A DNA stretch of 64,000 bases from Nitrospira sp. UBA6493 (GTDB lineage: Bacteria > Nitrospirota > Nitrospiria > Nitrospirales > Nitrospiraceae). Made by a program: the position numbers and the translations under genes. Positions 15,104 to 23,906 of this stretch are shown in pieces. The notes below the pieces were generated by a model that saw only the letters and a program-made list of their open reading frames with translations, was not told the origin of the DNA and searched no databases. The first letter of the stretch is position 1, and every line of letters begins with the position of its first letter. Location: the NCBI GenBank assembly GCA_002435325.1, contig DJMJ01000005.1:20783-84782 (forward strand). Reading direction: 5' to 3'.

Positions 15104-16804
15104 TCAGCCGGTCTTTTGGGCCTTCTCGATCTTGGCCCAGGCATCTTTCAATGACACGGTTCGATTGAAAACCAGCCTGGTCTGTGAGCTATCCGGATCG
15201 ACGCAGAAATATCCCGTCCGTTCGAATTGAAAACGCGCCCCGACTTGCGCCTGTTTCAGGCTGGGCTCGACCAGGCAGCCGGTGAGGCGTTCAAGCGACT
15301 GGGGATTGAGCGACTGTGTCCAGTCCTGGTCCGGGGGAATCTTTGCCAGGTCGGTTGTGAGCAACGGATTGTAGAGACGCACTTCGGCCGGCACGGCATG
15401 GGCGGCTGAGACCCAGTGAATGGTCGCTTTCACTTTGCGCTGCTCCTGGGACGATCCGCTCTTGGTATCGGGATCGTAGGTGCAGCGCAATTCGGTGATG
15501 GCGCCGGTCTGCGGATCTTTGACGACGCCGGTGCATTTCACGATGTAGGCGTAGCGCAAGCGGACTTCGCGTCCGGGCGCCAAGCGGAAGAATTGCTTCG
15601 GCGGATCTTCGCGGAAATCGTCCTGTTCGATATACAAGACCCGTGAAAAGGGCACGCGCCTGGTTCCGGCCGACGGGTCTTCGGGATTGTTCACGGCCTC
15701 CATTTCCTCGACGCTGTCTTCGGGATAGTTTTCGATGACGACTTTCAAGGGATTGAGCACCGCCATGACGCGCGGTGATCGCTTATTCAAATCTTCGCGG
15801 ATGAAATATTCGAGGAGCTGCATTTCCACGATGGCATCTCGTTTGGCGACGCCGATGTGTTCGCAGAAGGCGCGAATGGCGTCGGCTGTGTAGCCGCGCC
15901 GCCGCAACCCTTTGATGGTCGGGATTCGCGGATCGTCCCAGCCCGCGACGAGTTTCTTGCCCACCAGTTCGAGGAGTTTGCGCTTGCTCATCACGGCAAA
16001 GGTCAGATTGAGCCGGGCGAATTCAATTTGCTGCGGGCGATGCGGCGCGTCCGCTTCGGCCACGACCCAGTCGTAGAGCGGGCGATGATCTTCGAATTCC
16101 AGCGTGCAGATGGAATGGGTGATCCCTTCGATCGCGTCCGAGAGCGGATGGGCAAAGTCGTAGGCCGGGTAGATGCACCACTGGGTGCCGGTTCGGTAAT
16201 GAGCGGCATGACGGATACGATACAGCACGGGATCGCGCAGATTGATGTTGGGCGAGGCCATGTCGATTTTGGCGCGCAGCACATGCGTACCATCGTGGAA
16301 TTCGCCGACGCGCATGCGTTGGAACAGATCGAGGTTTTCCTCAACGGACCTGGTGCGATAGGGGCTGTTCTTACCGGGCTCCGTGAGCGTGCCGCGATAT
16401 TCGCGCATTTGTTCCGCGGTCAGGCTATCGACATAGGCCTTGCCTTTTTGAATCAGGACGACGGCGAACCCGTAGAGTTGCTCGAAGTAATCGGAGGCGA
16501 AAAACATTTTCCCCTGCCAGTCGAAGCCCAGCCAGTGCACGTCGTCTTGAATGGCCGCGACGTATTCCGGATCTTCGGTGGTAGGGTTGGTGTCGTCGAA
16601 CCGGAGGTGGCAGATGCCGCCGGGATTTTCCTTGGCGATGCCAAAATTCAGGCAAATGGATTTGGCATGGCCGATGTGAAGATAGCCGTTCGGTTCCGGG
16701 GGGAATCGGGTGACAATGCGTCCGTCATGTTTGCCAGCGGCACGGTCCGCCGCCACGATGTCGCGGATAAAGTCTGAAGGAACGGTCTGGTTCGGGTCGG
16801 TCAT
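15104..16804 (-). CDS. glnS: Glutaminyl-tRNA synthetase
   Basis: 566 residues. Class I signature HIGH (in PPEPNGYLHIGHAKS) and KMSKS variant MSKRK. The catalytic core matches GlnRS (RFDDTNPTTEDPEYV, HSICTLEFEDHRPLYDW) and is followed by two beta-barrel anticodon-binding domains ending FNRTVSLKDAW. It charges tRNA-Gln directly. Most bacteria outside gamma-proteobacteria and a few other groups use GatCAB instead, so glnS is usually considered horizontally acquired in such lineages. Confidence 0.95.
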   Translation of the reverse strand: MTDPNQTVPSDFIRDIVAADRAAGKHDGRIVTRFPPEPNGYLHIGHAKSICLNFGIAKENPGGICHLRFDDTNPTTEDPEYVAAIQDDVHWLGFDWQGKMFFASDYFEQLYGFAVVLIQKGKAYVDSLTAEQMREYRGTLTEPGKNSPYRTRSVEENLDLFQRMRVGEFHDGTHVLRAKIDMASPNINLRDPVLYRIRHAAHYRTGTQWCIYPAYDFAHPLSDAIEGITHSICTLEFEDHRPLYDWVVAEADAPHRPQQIEFARLNLTFAVMSKRKLLELVGKKLVAGWDDPRIPTIKGLRRRGYTADAIRAFCEHIGVAKRDAIVEMQLLEYFIREDLNKRSPRVMAVLNPLKVVIENYPEDSVEEMEAVNNPEDPSAGTRRVPFSRVLYIEQDDFREDPPKQFFRLAPGREVRLRYAYIVKCTGVVKDPQTGAITELRCTYDPDTKSGSSQEQRKVKATIHWVSAAHAVPAEVRLYNPLLTTDLAKIPPDQDWTQSLNPQSLERLTGCLVEPSLKQAQVGARFQFERTGYFCVDPDSSQTRLVFNRTVSLKDAWAKIEKAQKTG

Positions 16805-16906
16805 CTGTGGGATCTCTCGCCGGTTGCAGAAGTAAACGGAGCTGCCTGGTTTCGGCCTAGTTGTACCACAGTCGGGTCTCAGCGAGAAGCGGGGAGAGAG
16901 GGGCGC

Positions 16907-17341
16907 TTAGGAGTGTGGTTCGGAGGATTCGCGCGGCTGGGCTGATGTCATCTGGATGACATGAAAGTCTTTTTGCGCGATGAGGTGTCCTTCCATCCGC
17001 AGGCGGAATTCGTAGCGGCCAGGAGCGGGGAAGACTAGAGAGGGGATATTGATGCCGAAATCAGAAATCTGAAGCCGGTCTGCAATCGAAATGTTCGGGA
17101 GCGTGGCGCGACAGACCAATTGCTCCGTATTGAGATAGACCAGGTCGATGTCGAAGTGATAGGTGCCCTCGGCGTCGGTGAGGCAGAAATAGAGCCCCAT
17201 TTGATTATGCTGGAAGGGAAACGCGCCTGCCTGTAAATGGGTGAAGAGCCCGATCAGGCTCTTTTTCTTCGTGAGGCTGTCCTCGATCACCTGATCACAG
17301 ACGAGAAACGCTTGCACGCTGGGTTTGGCAATGTCCGACAT
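16907..17341 (-). CDS. Conserved hypothetical protein, DUF6941-like
   Basis: 144 residues. The N-terminus VQAFLVCDQVIEDSLTKKKSLIGLF is characteristic of a family (DUF6941, recalled from memory) of small all-beta proteins. The rest alternates beta strands (GLYFCLTDAEGTYHFDIDL, GRYEFRLRMEGHLI). No signal peptide, so probably cytoplasmic. No catalytic motif is visible and function is unknown. The next gene upstream on the same strand is also a small unknown beta-rich protein. Confidence 0.6.
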   Translation of the reverse strand: MSDIAKPSVQAFLVCDQVIEDSLTKKKSLIGLFTHLQAGAFPFQHNQMGLYFCLTDAEGTYHFDIDLVYLNTEQLVCRATLPNISIADRLQISDFGINIPSLVFPAPGRYEFRLRMEGHLIAQKDFHVIQMTSAQPRESSEPHS

Positions 17342-17422
17342 GGCGTCATTCTATGGGAGGAATGGGATTTGGCAAAGGATTCTTCTGCTTTTCAGATGGG
17401 GCGGTGCGGGCGAAGTGAATGG

Positions 17423-17959
17423 CTAACCCAGCACGATAGCGCTGCCCTTGTTTTCGCTCACATCGCCGAAGAGGGTTGTGCCGGAGCCGATGCGGCAGTA
17501 GTGCGGGGTGATGTCCACCAGCATCCCTTTATGGGAATAAAACTTTCCCGTCACGATCTGCACTTTCTTCTCGGCGACCGCGCGGGCTTCAAGCACGGTC
17601 TGGCCGGTGAGGCGATCCGTGACGGTGACGGATGGCAGATCGGACGGCGTGGACCCATCGGTGCGATGGATGTCGATGGCAAAGTGCTCCGTGCGATTTA
17701 GGACCAGCACGTTGCGCCGCACATGGCCGACATGCACGCCAGCCTCGCTATAGAGGTCAAGGGTGACGAGGAGCAGGCCTTGTTCCGGTTTCGACTCCAG
17801 AAACAGCTGTTCTTTCCCCTGAATCTTGATCACGCCGTTGGTGTTGCGGAAAATATTTGATCCGATGACCAACTCCAGTCCTAACGTGGCGGCCGGAGAG
17901 GGACTGACCCCTTGTGGGGTGGCCATGCCGGTATAGGGTTGTCCGAGAAACTCTGCCAT
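17423..17959 (-). CDS. Hypothetical beta-rich protein
   Basis: 178 residues with GAGGAGG immediately before the ATG. No signal or membrane segment. The sequence is rich in beta-strand patterns (ELVIGSNIFRNTNGVIKIQG, LLLVTLDLYSEAGVHVGHV), with DITPHYCRIGSGTTLFGDV near the end. I do not recognise a family. It reads in the same direction as the next gene with an 81-nt gap, so the pair may be cotranscribed. Confidence 0.55.
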   Translation of the reverse strand: MAEFLGQPYTGMATPQGVSPSPAATLGLELVIGSNIFRNTNGVIKIQGKEQLFLESKPEQGLLLVTLDLYSEAGVHVGHVRRNVLVLNRTEHFAIDIHRTDGSTPSDLPSVTVTDRLTGQTVLEARAVAEKKVQIVTGKFYSHKGMLVDITPHYCRIGSGTTLFGDVSENKGSAIVLG

Positions 17960-18220
17960 GGTCCTCCTCGATGAATGGACGTGTGGACTGCGATGGCGTC
18001 AGCCGGAGGCTGTTCGTCGTGCGTCAAGATCACTCTGAAGCTAGGCTTTGAGCGCCTGGTCTGTCAAGAGTGTGCTGCTGTGAAAAATGCCGTTGCTGTT
18101 GGGCCTGGGCGTTTGCAAACCGGAAAGAGCCTATGCTACCGTTCCTCCGTTCTGCACGTCTGTGTGAGGCACCGCCGACTGATTAGTTTGCACGTGGCAG
18201 GTGCACATGATGTTTCGGAT

Positions 18221-18298
18221 GGTCCCATCGTCTAGCCTGGCCTAGGACGGAGCCCTCTCAAGGCTTAAACACGGGTTCAAATCCCGTTGGGACCACCA
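18221..18298 (+). tRNA. tRNA-Glu (CTC anticodon)
   Basis: Complete cloverleaf: acceptor GGTCCCA with TGGGACC, discriminator A, encoded CCA (18296-18298). Anticodon loop CTCTCAA gives CTC at 18257-18259. The D arm starts TCGTCTAG and the T arm contains GGTTCAAATCC, both as in bacterial tRNA-Glu. Confidence 0.94.
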
Positions 18299-18313
18299 AA
18301 CCAACCTTCGGTT

Positions 18314-18339
18314 GCCCCGGCGCCTCTTTTGGGGCTTTT
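18314..18339 (+). terminator. Hairpin terminator after tRNA-Glu
   Basis: GCCCC (18314-18318), 12-nt loop, GGGGC (18331-18335), then TTTT. A small CCAACC-TTCG-GGTTG-type hairpin (18301-18314) lies between it and the tRNA 3' end and may act with it. Confidence 0.5.
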
Positions 18340-18664
18340 CGGATTGTTGGCGCCGGATAATAACCACCAGTGAGATTTTTTCTCCCCTTGCTCGAGCCTT
18401 GCGCTATTCTCCCATTGATGCGCACGGATAAACTCCTTAAATGTATTTTCCTCGCTTGGCGAGAGCCGGCTCGGGCGGCGATCCGCGAAACTCTGGACTC
18501 TCTTAGCTTTTCGCCTCGCTTCTCTCGCACTTCTCTCTTCCATATTTGCGTCGTGTGATTCGAGCGACATTCATCCTCTGTCCGTTCCTCGCTTCATTGA
18601 CGCCTTTGGTAACGGTTGTGTATAAAGAATGCGCTTTCATAATGATTTTTAAAGGGGATATGGG
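18340..18664. other. Intergenic stretch between tRNA-Glu and the DHS-like gene
   Basis: About 325 bases with no supported gene. Minus-strand frames here run into the antisense of the tRNA and end in the well-known artefact PTGFEPV, so they are not genes. The promoter of the downstream gene lies at its 3' end. Confidence 0.55.
18597..18626 (+). promoter_or_regulatory. Sigma70-type promoter of the DHS-like gene
   Basis: TTGACG (18597-18602), 18-bp spacer, TATAAA (18621-18626). Predicted start near 18633, with a leader of about 30 nt that contains the Shine-Dalgarno AAAGGGG. Confidence 0.55.
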
Positions 18665-19771
18665 ATGGGTGCACGCGAATTTCATGACGGGGCGAAGGAC
18701 GGCTTAGAGGCGCTGGAGCCGCTGGATCCGGAGAAAATCGGTTCCTTTAACGATCTGCTCGTCGCGATGGGCAAAACGGCCTTTGGTGGCCGCCGGTTGG
18801 GCGAGGCCTTCGAAGTCTTATCAGCGATGGTCGAGGACCCTGAGTGCAAGGTCGTGATGACGCTGTCCGGCGCCATGACGATCGCTAAGATGGGGAAGAT
18901 CGTCAGCACGATGATCGATCTGGGGATGGTTCATTGCGTCGTCTCCACCGGTGCCTTGATCGCGCATGGGTTGAGCGAATCGGTCGGCAAGACACATTAC
19001 CGTGTGAAACCGTCGATGTCCGATGAGGAGCTGTTTAAGAAGGGCTACAACCGCGTCTACGACACGCTGGAGATGGAGACGAACCTCAATTATGTCGAAC
19101 AGGTCGTTTCGCAGACGATGAAGCGGGTGGATCCGGCGGCGATGCTCTCTTCGGAAATGCTCACGCGCGAACTGGGCAAGACGCTAGCGGAAGAATTCGA
19201 CGGCGCCGGGATTCTCAAAAGCGCCTATCTCAAGAACGTTCCGGTCTACATTCCGGCCTTCACGGATTCGGAGATGGGGCTCGATGTCGGGACCTGGGCC
19301 ATGGGGCGGGTCATCGACCAGGCTCGTTCGAAAAACAAGCAGGGGGGCGATCTTGCTCTGTTGCGCGAGCTGCACCACGCTTATCCAACGTTCAATCCCT
19401 ATCTTGATCTCAATAGTTACGCCGGTCATGTCTTAGGCGCCAAGAAGCTTGGAATCTTTACGATCGGCGGCGGGGTGCCGCGTAATTGGGCGCAGCAGGT
19501 CGGCCCCTATGTTGAAATCGGCAACCATCGGTTGGGCATGGACGTCCAGCCGCCGAGATTCCAGTATGGAGTCCGTATTTGTCCGGAGCCGGATTACTGG
19601 GGCGGGTTGAGCGGCTGCACCTATCAGGAAGGGATTTCCTGGGGCAAGTTTGTGCCTCCTGGCGAGGGCGGCCGGTTTGCCGAAGTGTTGAGCGATGCCA
19701 CGATTGTCTGGCCCTTGTTGATGATGGGGCTGCTGGAGCGTCGGCGCGCAGCCGGCAAGCGAACAGCATGA
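18665..19771 (+). CDS. Deoxyhypusine synthase-like protein
   Basis: 368 residues, full length for the family. The C-terminal motif GISWGKF matches the catalytic lysine region of deoxyhypusine synthase (EAVSWGK in eukaryotes), putting the reactive lysine at about residue 328. An NAD-binding pattern is visible (LSGAMTIAKMGKI, STGALIAHGLSE, IGGGVPRNW). Bacteria lack the eIF5A substrate; bacterial homologues studied elsewhere act in polyamine chemistry such as homospermidine formation. The arginine decarboxylase and agmatinase genes 3 kb downstream fit this. The exact reaction is unproven. Stop overlaps the next gene by 4 nt. Confidence 0.85.
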   Translation: MGAREFHDGAKDGLEALEPLDPEKIGSFNDLLVAMGKTAFGGRRLGEAFEVLSAMVEDPECKVVMTLSGAMTIAKMGKIVSTMIDLGMVHCVVSTGALIAHGLSESVGKTHYRVKPSMSDEELFKKGYNRVYDTLEMETNLNYVEQVVSQTMKRVDPAAMLSSEMLTRELGKTLAEEFDGAGILKSAYLKNVPVYIPAFTDSEMGLDVGTWAMGRVIDQARSKNKQGGDLALLRELHHAYPTFNPYLDLNSYAGHVLGAKKLGIFTIGGGVPRNWAQQVGPYVEIGNHRLGMDVQPPRFQYGVRICPEPDYWGGLSGCTYQEGISWGKFVPPGEGGRFAEVLSDATIVWPLLMMGLLERRRAAGKRTA

Positions 19772-20403
19772 GCCGGTTTAGTGGTCGAACGACTGCATGG
19801 CTTTTGCTCTGTGTGTTTGCCTTGTCGCCGTCCGTTGGCGCAAAAGAGGCGGGGGAGTCCGATGGGCGGGTCAGAGGCCAAGCCAAGGCCCCGGTGACGC
19901 TGATCGAGTATTCGGACTTTACCTGTGGCTATTGTCTGAAGTTTTTCCGGGAGACCTGGCCAAAGATTCAAGCGCAATACGTCGATACCGGGAAGGTCAA
20001 ATTCATCTACCGCGACTATCCCCGTTCCGATCAGGGGCCTGGCGTCGAGGCGGCGGTGGCCGCCCGTTGTGCCGGTGGACAAGGGAAGTATTGGGCGATG
20101 CACGATCGGTTATTTGCGGAGGGAGGGCGATTGGACCAGGCGGTGATTCTGCGCCACTCCACTGCCATCGGGTTGAACCAGCCCGCGTTTGAGCGTTGCA
20201 TGAAAGATAAGTCGTCCCTGGCCTCGATTTTTGCGGATCGGGATGAGGCGAATCGCTGGGGATTTCATGGCACGCCCGGGTTTATTCTCATGCGGACGGC
20301 CAGCGAGCCGACGGAGAAGGAGCCGGCCATCGCGATTCCCGGCGCATTCCCGTTCGAGATGTTTGCCGAAGAGATCGATCGGTTGCTGGCTACGAAGCCG
20401 TAG
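19768..20403 (+). CDS. DsbA-like periplasmic thioredoxin-fold protein
   Basis: 211 residues. Signal peptide (MSRFSGRTTAWLLLCVFAL to VGAKE). Thioredoxin fold with active site CGYC in DFTCGYCLKFF and a cis-proline region GTPGFILM. This pattern is DsbA/DsbG-like (COG1651 type), a thiol oxidase or isomerase of exported proteins. ATG overlaps the stop of the DHS-like gene (ATGA), so the two are translationally coupled, although no functional link is obvious. Confidence 0.85.
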   Translation: MSRFSGRTTAWLLLCVFALSPSVGAKEAGESDGRVRGQAKAPVTLIEYSDFTCGYCLKFFRETWPKIQAQYVDTGKVKFIYRDYPRSDQGPGVEAAVAARCAGGQGKYWAMHDRLFAEGGRLDQAVILRHSTAIGLNQPAFERCMKDKSSLASIFADRDEANRWGFHGTPGFILMRTASEPTEKEPAIAIPGAFPFEMFAEEIDRLLATKP

Positions 20404-20489
20404 CCGTTTCAGGATGCGATCAGTGTTCGACCAGGTCGGTGTTTCCTTAGGCTCGGTGTCAATTTATACGGGCTCATGTAGGAGTGACT

Positions 20490-20753
20490 ATGGCGTCTAC
20501 ACAATCATTCTGGTCTGTGCCTCAACGAGAAGGTTCGGCTGATTTTTTCGTGTGCATGTCATGTCTAGGTGAGGTCTTTTATCGCAAGGTGCCGATGCCC
20601 GATTGCCCGGGCTGTCACGCCGTGTCCACCTATGAAGCGTTCACGCTGGAGGCGGTGCGCGATTGGGGGACTGAGGAACTGATTGCCAAGGCGGTTGCCG
20701 CGCAGCAACAGTCCGATGCAGCCGAATCCGCCTCCATTCCTGCCTCGTCGTAG
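20490..20753 (+). CDS. Small zinc-ribbon protein
   Basis: 87 residues from the ATG at 20490, with AGGAG 6 nt upstream. Two CxxC pairs (FFVCMSCLG and PDCPGCH) about 20 residues apart form a rubredoxin-like zinc ribbon, followed by an acidic helical tail (EAVRDWGTEELIAKAVA). Function unknown. The GTG at 20484 is in frame but falls on the Shine-Dalgarno. Confidence 0.6.
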   Translation: MASTQSFWSVPQREGSADFFVCMSCLGEVFYRKVPMPDCPGCHAVSTYEAFTLEAVRDWGTEELIAKAVAAQQQSDAAESASIPASS

Positions 20754-20767
20754 GGAGATTGCCGGTC

Positions 20768-22207
20768 TTGCAGGGACCACGACCTTTTCTTGTCAACGGC
20801 GAATGGACCCCCGGCGCCTCGACGGCGCGGGTGACGAATCCATTCAACGGGCAGCTGATCGCGGAGGTCTGCCAGGCCGGAGAGGCCGACGCCGAAGCGG
20901 CGATGGCTTCGTCCGCCGCCGCCGCGCCCGTCATGGGACGGTTGTCATCCCATGCCAGGTACAATATTTTGCAAGAGATCGCGGCGCTGATCTACAAGCG
21001 GCGTGACGAGTTCGCGCAGACTATCACCGCCGAAGCGGGCAAACCCATTGCCGATGCCAAACGTGAAGTCAGCCGCTCGATTCAAACCTTTACCGTCGCG
21101 GCGGAAGAAGCGAAGCGCATTCCCGGTGAAGTGGTGCCGCTCGATTGGACTCCGAACACCGAGTCGTTTCTGGGGATCCTGCGCCGCTTTCCCATCGGGC
21201 CGATTCTCGGGATTACCCCGTTTAATTTTCCGCTGAATCTCGTGGCGCACAAGGTGGCGCCGGCACTGGCCGCCGGCAATCCGATCCTCATCAAGCCGGC
21301 TCCTCAGACGCCGCTGACGGCGTTGCTGTTGGGCGAGGTGGCGCTGGTGGCCGGTGTGCCGCCCGGCGGGCTCAACGTGCTGCCTTGCGACAATGTGATT
21401 GCCGAACGGCTGGTGGTCGATCCCCGGTTCAAGTTGCTGAGTTTTACCGGCAGTGCGCCGGTAGGGTGGATGTTGAAAGCCAAGTGCGGCAAGAAAAAGG
21501 TGACGCTTGAGCTAGGGGGGAATGCGGGCGTCATTATCGAGCCGGACGCGGATCTCGATCTCGCGGCGCAACGTTGCGCGGCTGGCGGATTCGGCTATGC
21601 GGGGCAGACCTGCATATCGGTGCAGCGTATCCTGGTGCACCACTCGGTCGCCGATGCGTTCTCCACGAAGTTACTGCTGCAAGTGGCGCGGGTCAAGGCT
21701 GGAGATCCCACGGACGAGACGACGGTCGTGGGGCCGTTGATCGATCAGGCGGCGACGCAGCGGGTCGAAGAATGGATCGAAGAAGCGGTGGCCCAAGGCG
21801 CCAGGGTGTTGCTGGGCGGGAAGCGCAGGGGCTCGGTGCTGGAGGCGACGGTGCTGACCAATGTGAAGCCGGATATGAAGGTGTCCTGCCGGGAAGTGTT
21901 CGGGCCGGTCGTGACGGTGTCGTCCTACCGGCAGCTGAACGATGCCATCGCGGAGTTGAATCGCTCCGATTACGGGCTTCAAGCGGGCATTTTTACGCAG
22001 GACATCAATAAGGTCTTTCATGCGTTTCGCCATCTGGAGGTCGGAGGCGTTCTGGCCAACGAGATTCCCACCTTCCGCGCCGATCACATGCCCTATGGAG
22101 GAGTGAAGGATTCAGGTCTGGGCCGGGAAGGGTTGCGGGCGGCCATTGAAGATATGACGGAGCCCCGGTTGCTGGTCTTGAATCTCAAGGAGCCGGCAGG
22201 AGGGTAG
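20768..22207 (+). CDS. NAD(P)-dependent aldehyde dehydrogenase
   Basis: About 479 residues. ALDH superfamily: TPFNFPLNL, LSFTGSAPVG, the general-base glutamate in LELGGNAG, the nucleophilic cysteine in YAGQTCIS and EVFGPV. The style is closest to GapN/lactaldehyde dehydrogenase-like proteins; substrate not assignable. No ATG exists near the N-terminus. TTG at 20768 is spaced 10 nt from GGGAG, while TTG at 20759 is too close, so I chose 20768. Lies between a zinc-ribbon gene and the arginine decarboxylase; a role in polyamine-derived aldehyde oxidation is possible but speculative. Confidence 0.86.
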   Translation: MQGPRPFLVNGEWTPGASTARVTNPFNGQLIAEVCQAGEADAEAAMASSAAAAPVMGRLSSHARYNILQEIAALIYKRRDEFAQTITAEAGKPIADAKREVSRSIQTFTVAAEEAKRIPGEVVPLDWTPNTESFLGILRRFPIGPILGITPFNFPLNLVAHKVAPALAAGNPILIKPAPQTPLTALLLGEVALVAGVPPGGLNVLPCDNVIAERLVVDPRFKLLSFTGSAPVGWMLKAKCGKKKVTLELGGNAGVIIEPDADLDLAAQRCAAGGFGYAGQTCISVQRILVHHSVADAFSTKLLLQVARVKAGDPTDETTVVGPLIDQAATQRVEEWIEEAVAQGARVLLGGKRRGSVLEATVLTNVKPDMKVSCREVFGPVVTVSSYRQLNDAIAELNRSDYGLQAGIFTQDINKVFHAFRHLEVGGVLANEIPTFRADHMPYGGVKDSGLGREGLRAAIEDMTEPRLLVLNLKEPAGG

Positions 22208-22229
22208 CGCAAAAAAACCGCTAAGGATA

Positions 22230-22258
22230 TTGCGAACCCGCGGCAATCTTGGTACAAC
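22230..22258 (+). promoter_or_regulatory. Sigma70-type promoter of the arginine decarboxylase gene
   Basis: TTGCGA (22230-22235), 17-bp spacer, TACAAC (22253-22258). The predicted start (about 22265) falls at the beginning of a palindrome, which may therefore be an operator or a 5' leader hairpin. Confidence 0.5.
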
Positions 22259-22262
22259 AGCG

Positions 22263-22282
22263 GCCCGATGCACGCATCGGGC
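22263..22282 (+). repeat. 20-bp palindrome at the arginine decarboxylase transcription start
   Basis: Arms GCCCGATGC (22263-22271) and GCATCGGGC (22274-22282), 9 bp perfect, separated by AC. It starts at the predicted transcription start and lies 48 bp before the gene. The two-base centre is too tight for an RNA loop without opening two pairs, which favours a protein-binding site. Confidence 0.55.
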
Positions 22283-22330
22283 TGCGCGATGAGCGACGGT
22301 TTGTGGGCATAGCCAAGGGAGAAGAGAACG

Positions 22331-22900
22331 ATGGTACCTACACATATGTTTCTGACTCGAGGGGTAGGGGTCCACAAAGAGAAGCTCGCTTCCTTTGAGC
22401 AGGCCCTCCGCAGCGCCGGGGTGGCGTACTGCAACCTCGTAACGGTGTCGTCCATTTTGCCGCCGAATTGCAAGATTGTCCCGCGGAAGCGCGGTGAAAA
22501 GCTGTTAAATCCCGGTGAAATCACATTTTGCGTGATGGCCCGTTCAGAAACGAACGAACGCAACCGGCTCGTCTCGGCTTCCATCGGGTTGGCCATTCCG
22601 ACGGACCGGGATACGTATGGATACCTGTCCGAGCACCATGCGCACGGTGAAACGGATGAGGAAACGGGCGAATATACAGAGGATCTGGCCGCACAGATGC
22701 TAGCGACAACCCTGGGCGTCGAATTCGATCCGAACAGCGCGTGGAAAGAGCGCGAACAAGTGTTCAAAATGGGTGGTCAGATCGTGCGGACGCTCAATAT
22801 CACCCAGTCCGCTGTTGGCAAGGCTGGCAAGTGGACGACCGTGGTGGCTCTGGCGGTCTTCATTCCAACGGAAAATCTGCCGAAGCGGGAGCGGCGCTAG
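22331..22900 (+). CDS. Pyruvoyl-dependent arginine decarboxylase
   Basis: 189 residues. Makes agmatine from arginine. The self-cleavage site is clear, VSSILPP, with cleavage expected between Ser40 and Ser41 so that Ser41 becomes the pyruvoyl group. Conserved family segments follow (GEITFCVMARSETNE, SIGLAIP, YGYLSEHHA). Preceded by AAGGGAGAAGAG. Followed 60 nt later by agmatinase, so together they convert arginine to putrescine. Confidence 0.93.
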   Translation: MVPTHMFLTRGVGVHKEKLASFEQALRSAGVAYCNLVTVSSILPPNCKIVPRKRGEKLLNPGEITFCVMARSETNERNRLVSASIGLAIPTDRDTYGYLSEHHAHGETDEETGEYTEDLAAQMLATTLGVEFDPNSAWKEREQVFKMGGQIVRTLNITQSAVGKAGKWTTVVALAVFIPTENLPKRERR

Positions 22901-22960
22901 TCTGATCTGAGCGCGCCGCCCTTCTCCATCTTGTCGGATCATCAGCCTAAAGGATTGTCT

Positions 22961-23893
22961 GTGGCGCTGCCATCAGGTTGGGAAGGGGCGGACGGTAATT
23001 TTCTCGGGATCGATGAGCCCTGGTGCCATCCTGACCAAGCGGGTGTCTACATCCTCCCTGCGCCGTACGAACATACCTCCAGTTACATTCTCGGGTCGGA
23101 TCGTGGCCCGTCTGCCATTATTGAGGCCTCGCACCAGGTCGAGTTTTACGATGAGCAGCTTGGCTATGAGCCTTTTCGTGAGTGGAAGGGGATCGCGACC
23201 GCGACGCCGCTCGATCTCAAGGGGAAAGTCGACGCTGCCGCCGTGGATGCCATCGAGGCTTTTGTTTCGCCGCATGTGGGGACCGGCCGGTTTCTCGTAA
23301 CGCTGACAGGGGAGCATACCGGGGCGTTGGGGGCGATTCGGGCGCATGCGAAACACTATCCGGATCTTTGTGTGGTGCAAATCGATGCGCATGGAGATTT
23401 GCGTCATGCCTTTGAAGGCAATCCTTTCAGTCATGCCAGCGTGATGGCGCGTGTTGTCGATGACGGGCATCCGCTGGTGCAGGTGGGCATCCGGTCGATC
23501 TGCCAGGAAGAGGTGCAACGGATCAAGGCGACGGATCGCATTGCGACGTTTTTTTCCGCCTCGATACTCGATCCGTCAGGACCCTATGAAGGGAAGGCCT
23601 CGCGCTGGGTTCCTGATGTGGTGGCGGCCTGCAAGGGGCCGGTGTATTTGACGTTCGACTGTGACGGGTTGGATGCGTCCATTATCCCGGCGCTAGGCAC
23701 GCCGGAACCCGGCGGACTGGGTTGGTACGATACGCTGCATTTGATCACAGCCCTGGCCAACGGCCCCGGTATTGTGGGGATGGATATCAGCGAGATCGCG
23801 CCGATCGACGGGTTTGTCGCTCCGCAGTTTTCAATTGCCCGACTTATTTATCGCATGCTTGGCCGGGTGAAAGCCGGCCGCCGAGTGCATTAG
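22961..23893 (+). CDS. speB: Agmatinase (ureohydrolase family)
   Basis: 310 residues. Dinuclear-manganese ureohydrolase: metal ligands in TGEHTGA, DAHGDLRH and FDCDGLDASI; SHASVMARV also conserved. Hydrolyses agmatine to putrescine and urea. The start is GTG 22961, 6 nt after AAAGGA. A TTG at 22931 is in frame but has no ribosome-binding site. Directly follows the arginine decarboxylase gene, probably one transcript. Confidence 0.92.
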   Translation: MALPSGWEGADGNFLGIDEPWCHPDQAGVYILPAPYEHTSSYILGSDRGPSAIIEASHQVEFYDEQLGYEPFREWKGIATATPLDLKGKVDAAAVDAIEAFVSPHVGTGRFLVTLTGEHTGALGAIRAHAKHYPDLCVVQIDAHGDLRHAFEGNPFSHASVMARVVDDGHPLVQVGIRSICQEEVQRIKATDRIATFFSASILDPSGPYEGKASRWVPDVVAACKGPVYLTFDCDGLDASIIPALGTPEPGGLGWYDTLHLITALANGPGIVGMDISEIAPIDGFVAPQFSIARLIYRMLGRVKAGRRVH

Positions 23894-23906
23894 CTCCTGA
23901 CTAACC

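Noticed and set aside
18258..18570. Minus-strand reading frames over tRNA-Glu
   Set aside because: They read the tRNA antisense strand, ending in the well-known artefact PTGFEPV, and have no ribosome-binding site or family features.
20759..20767. TTG 20759 as aldehyde dehydrogenase start
   Set aside because: Only about two bases from the GGGAG ribosome-binding site; TTG 20768 has proper spacing.
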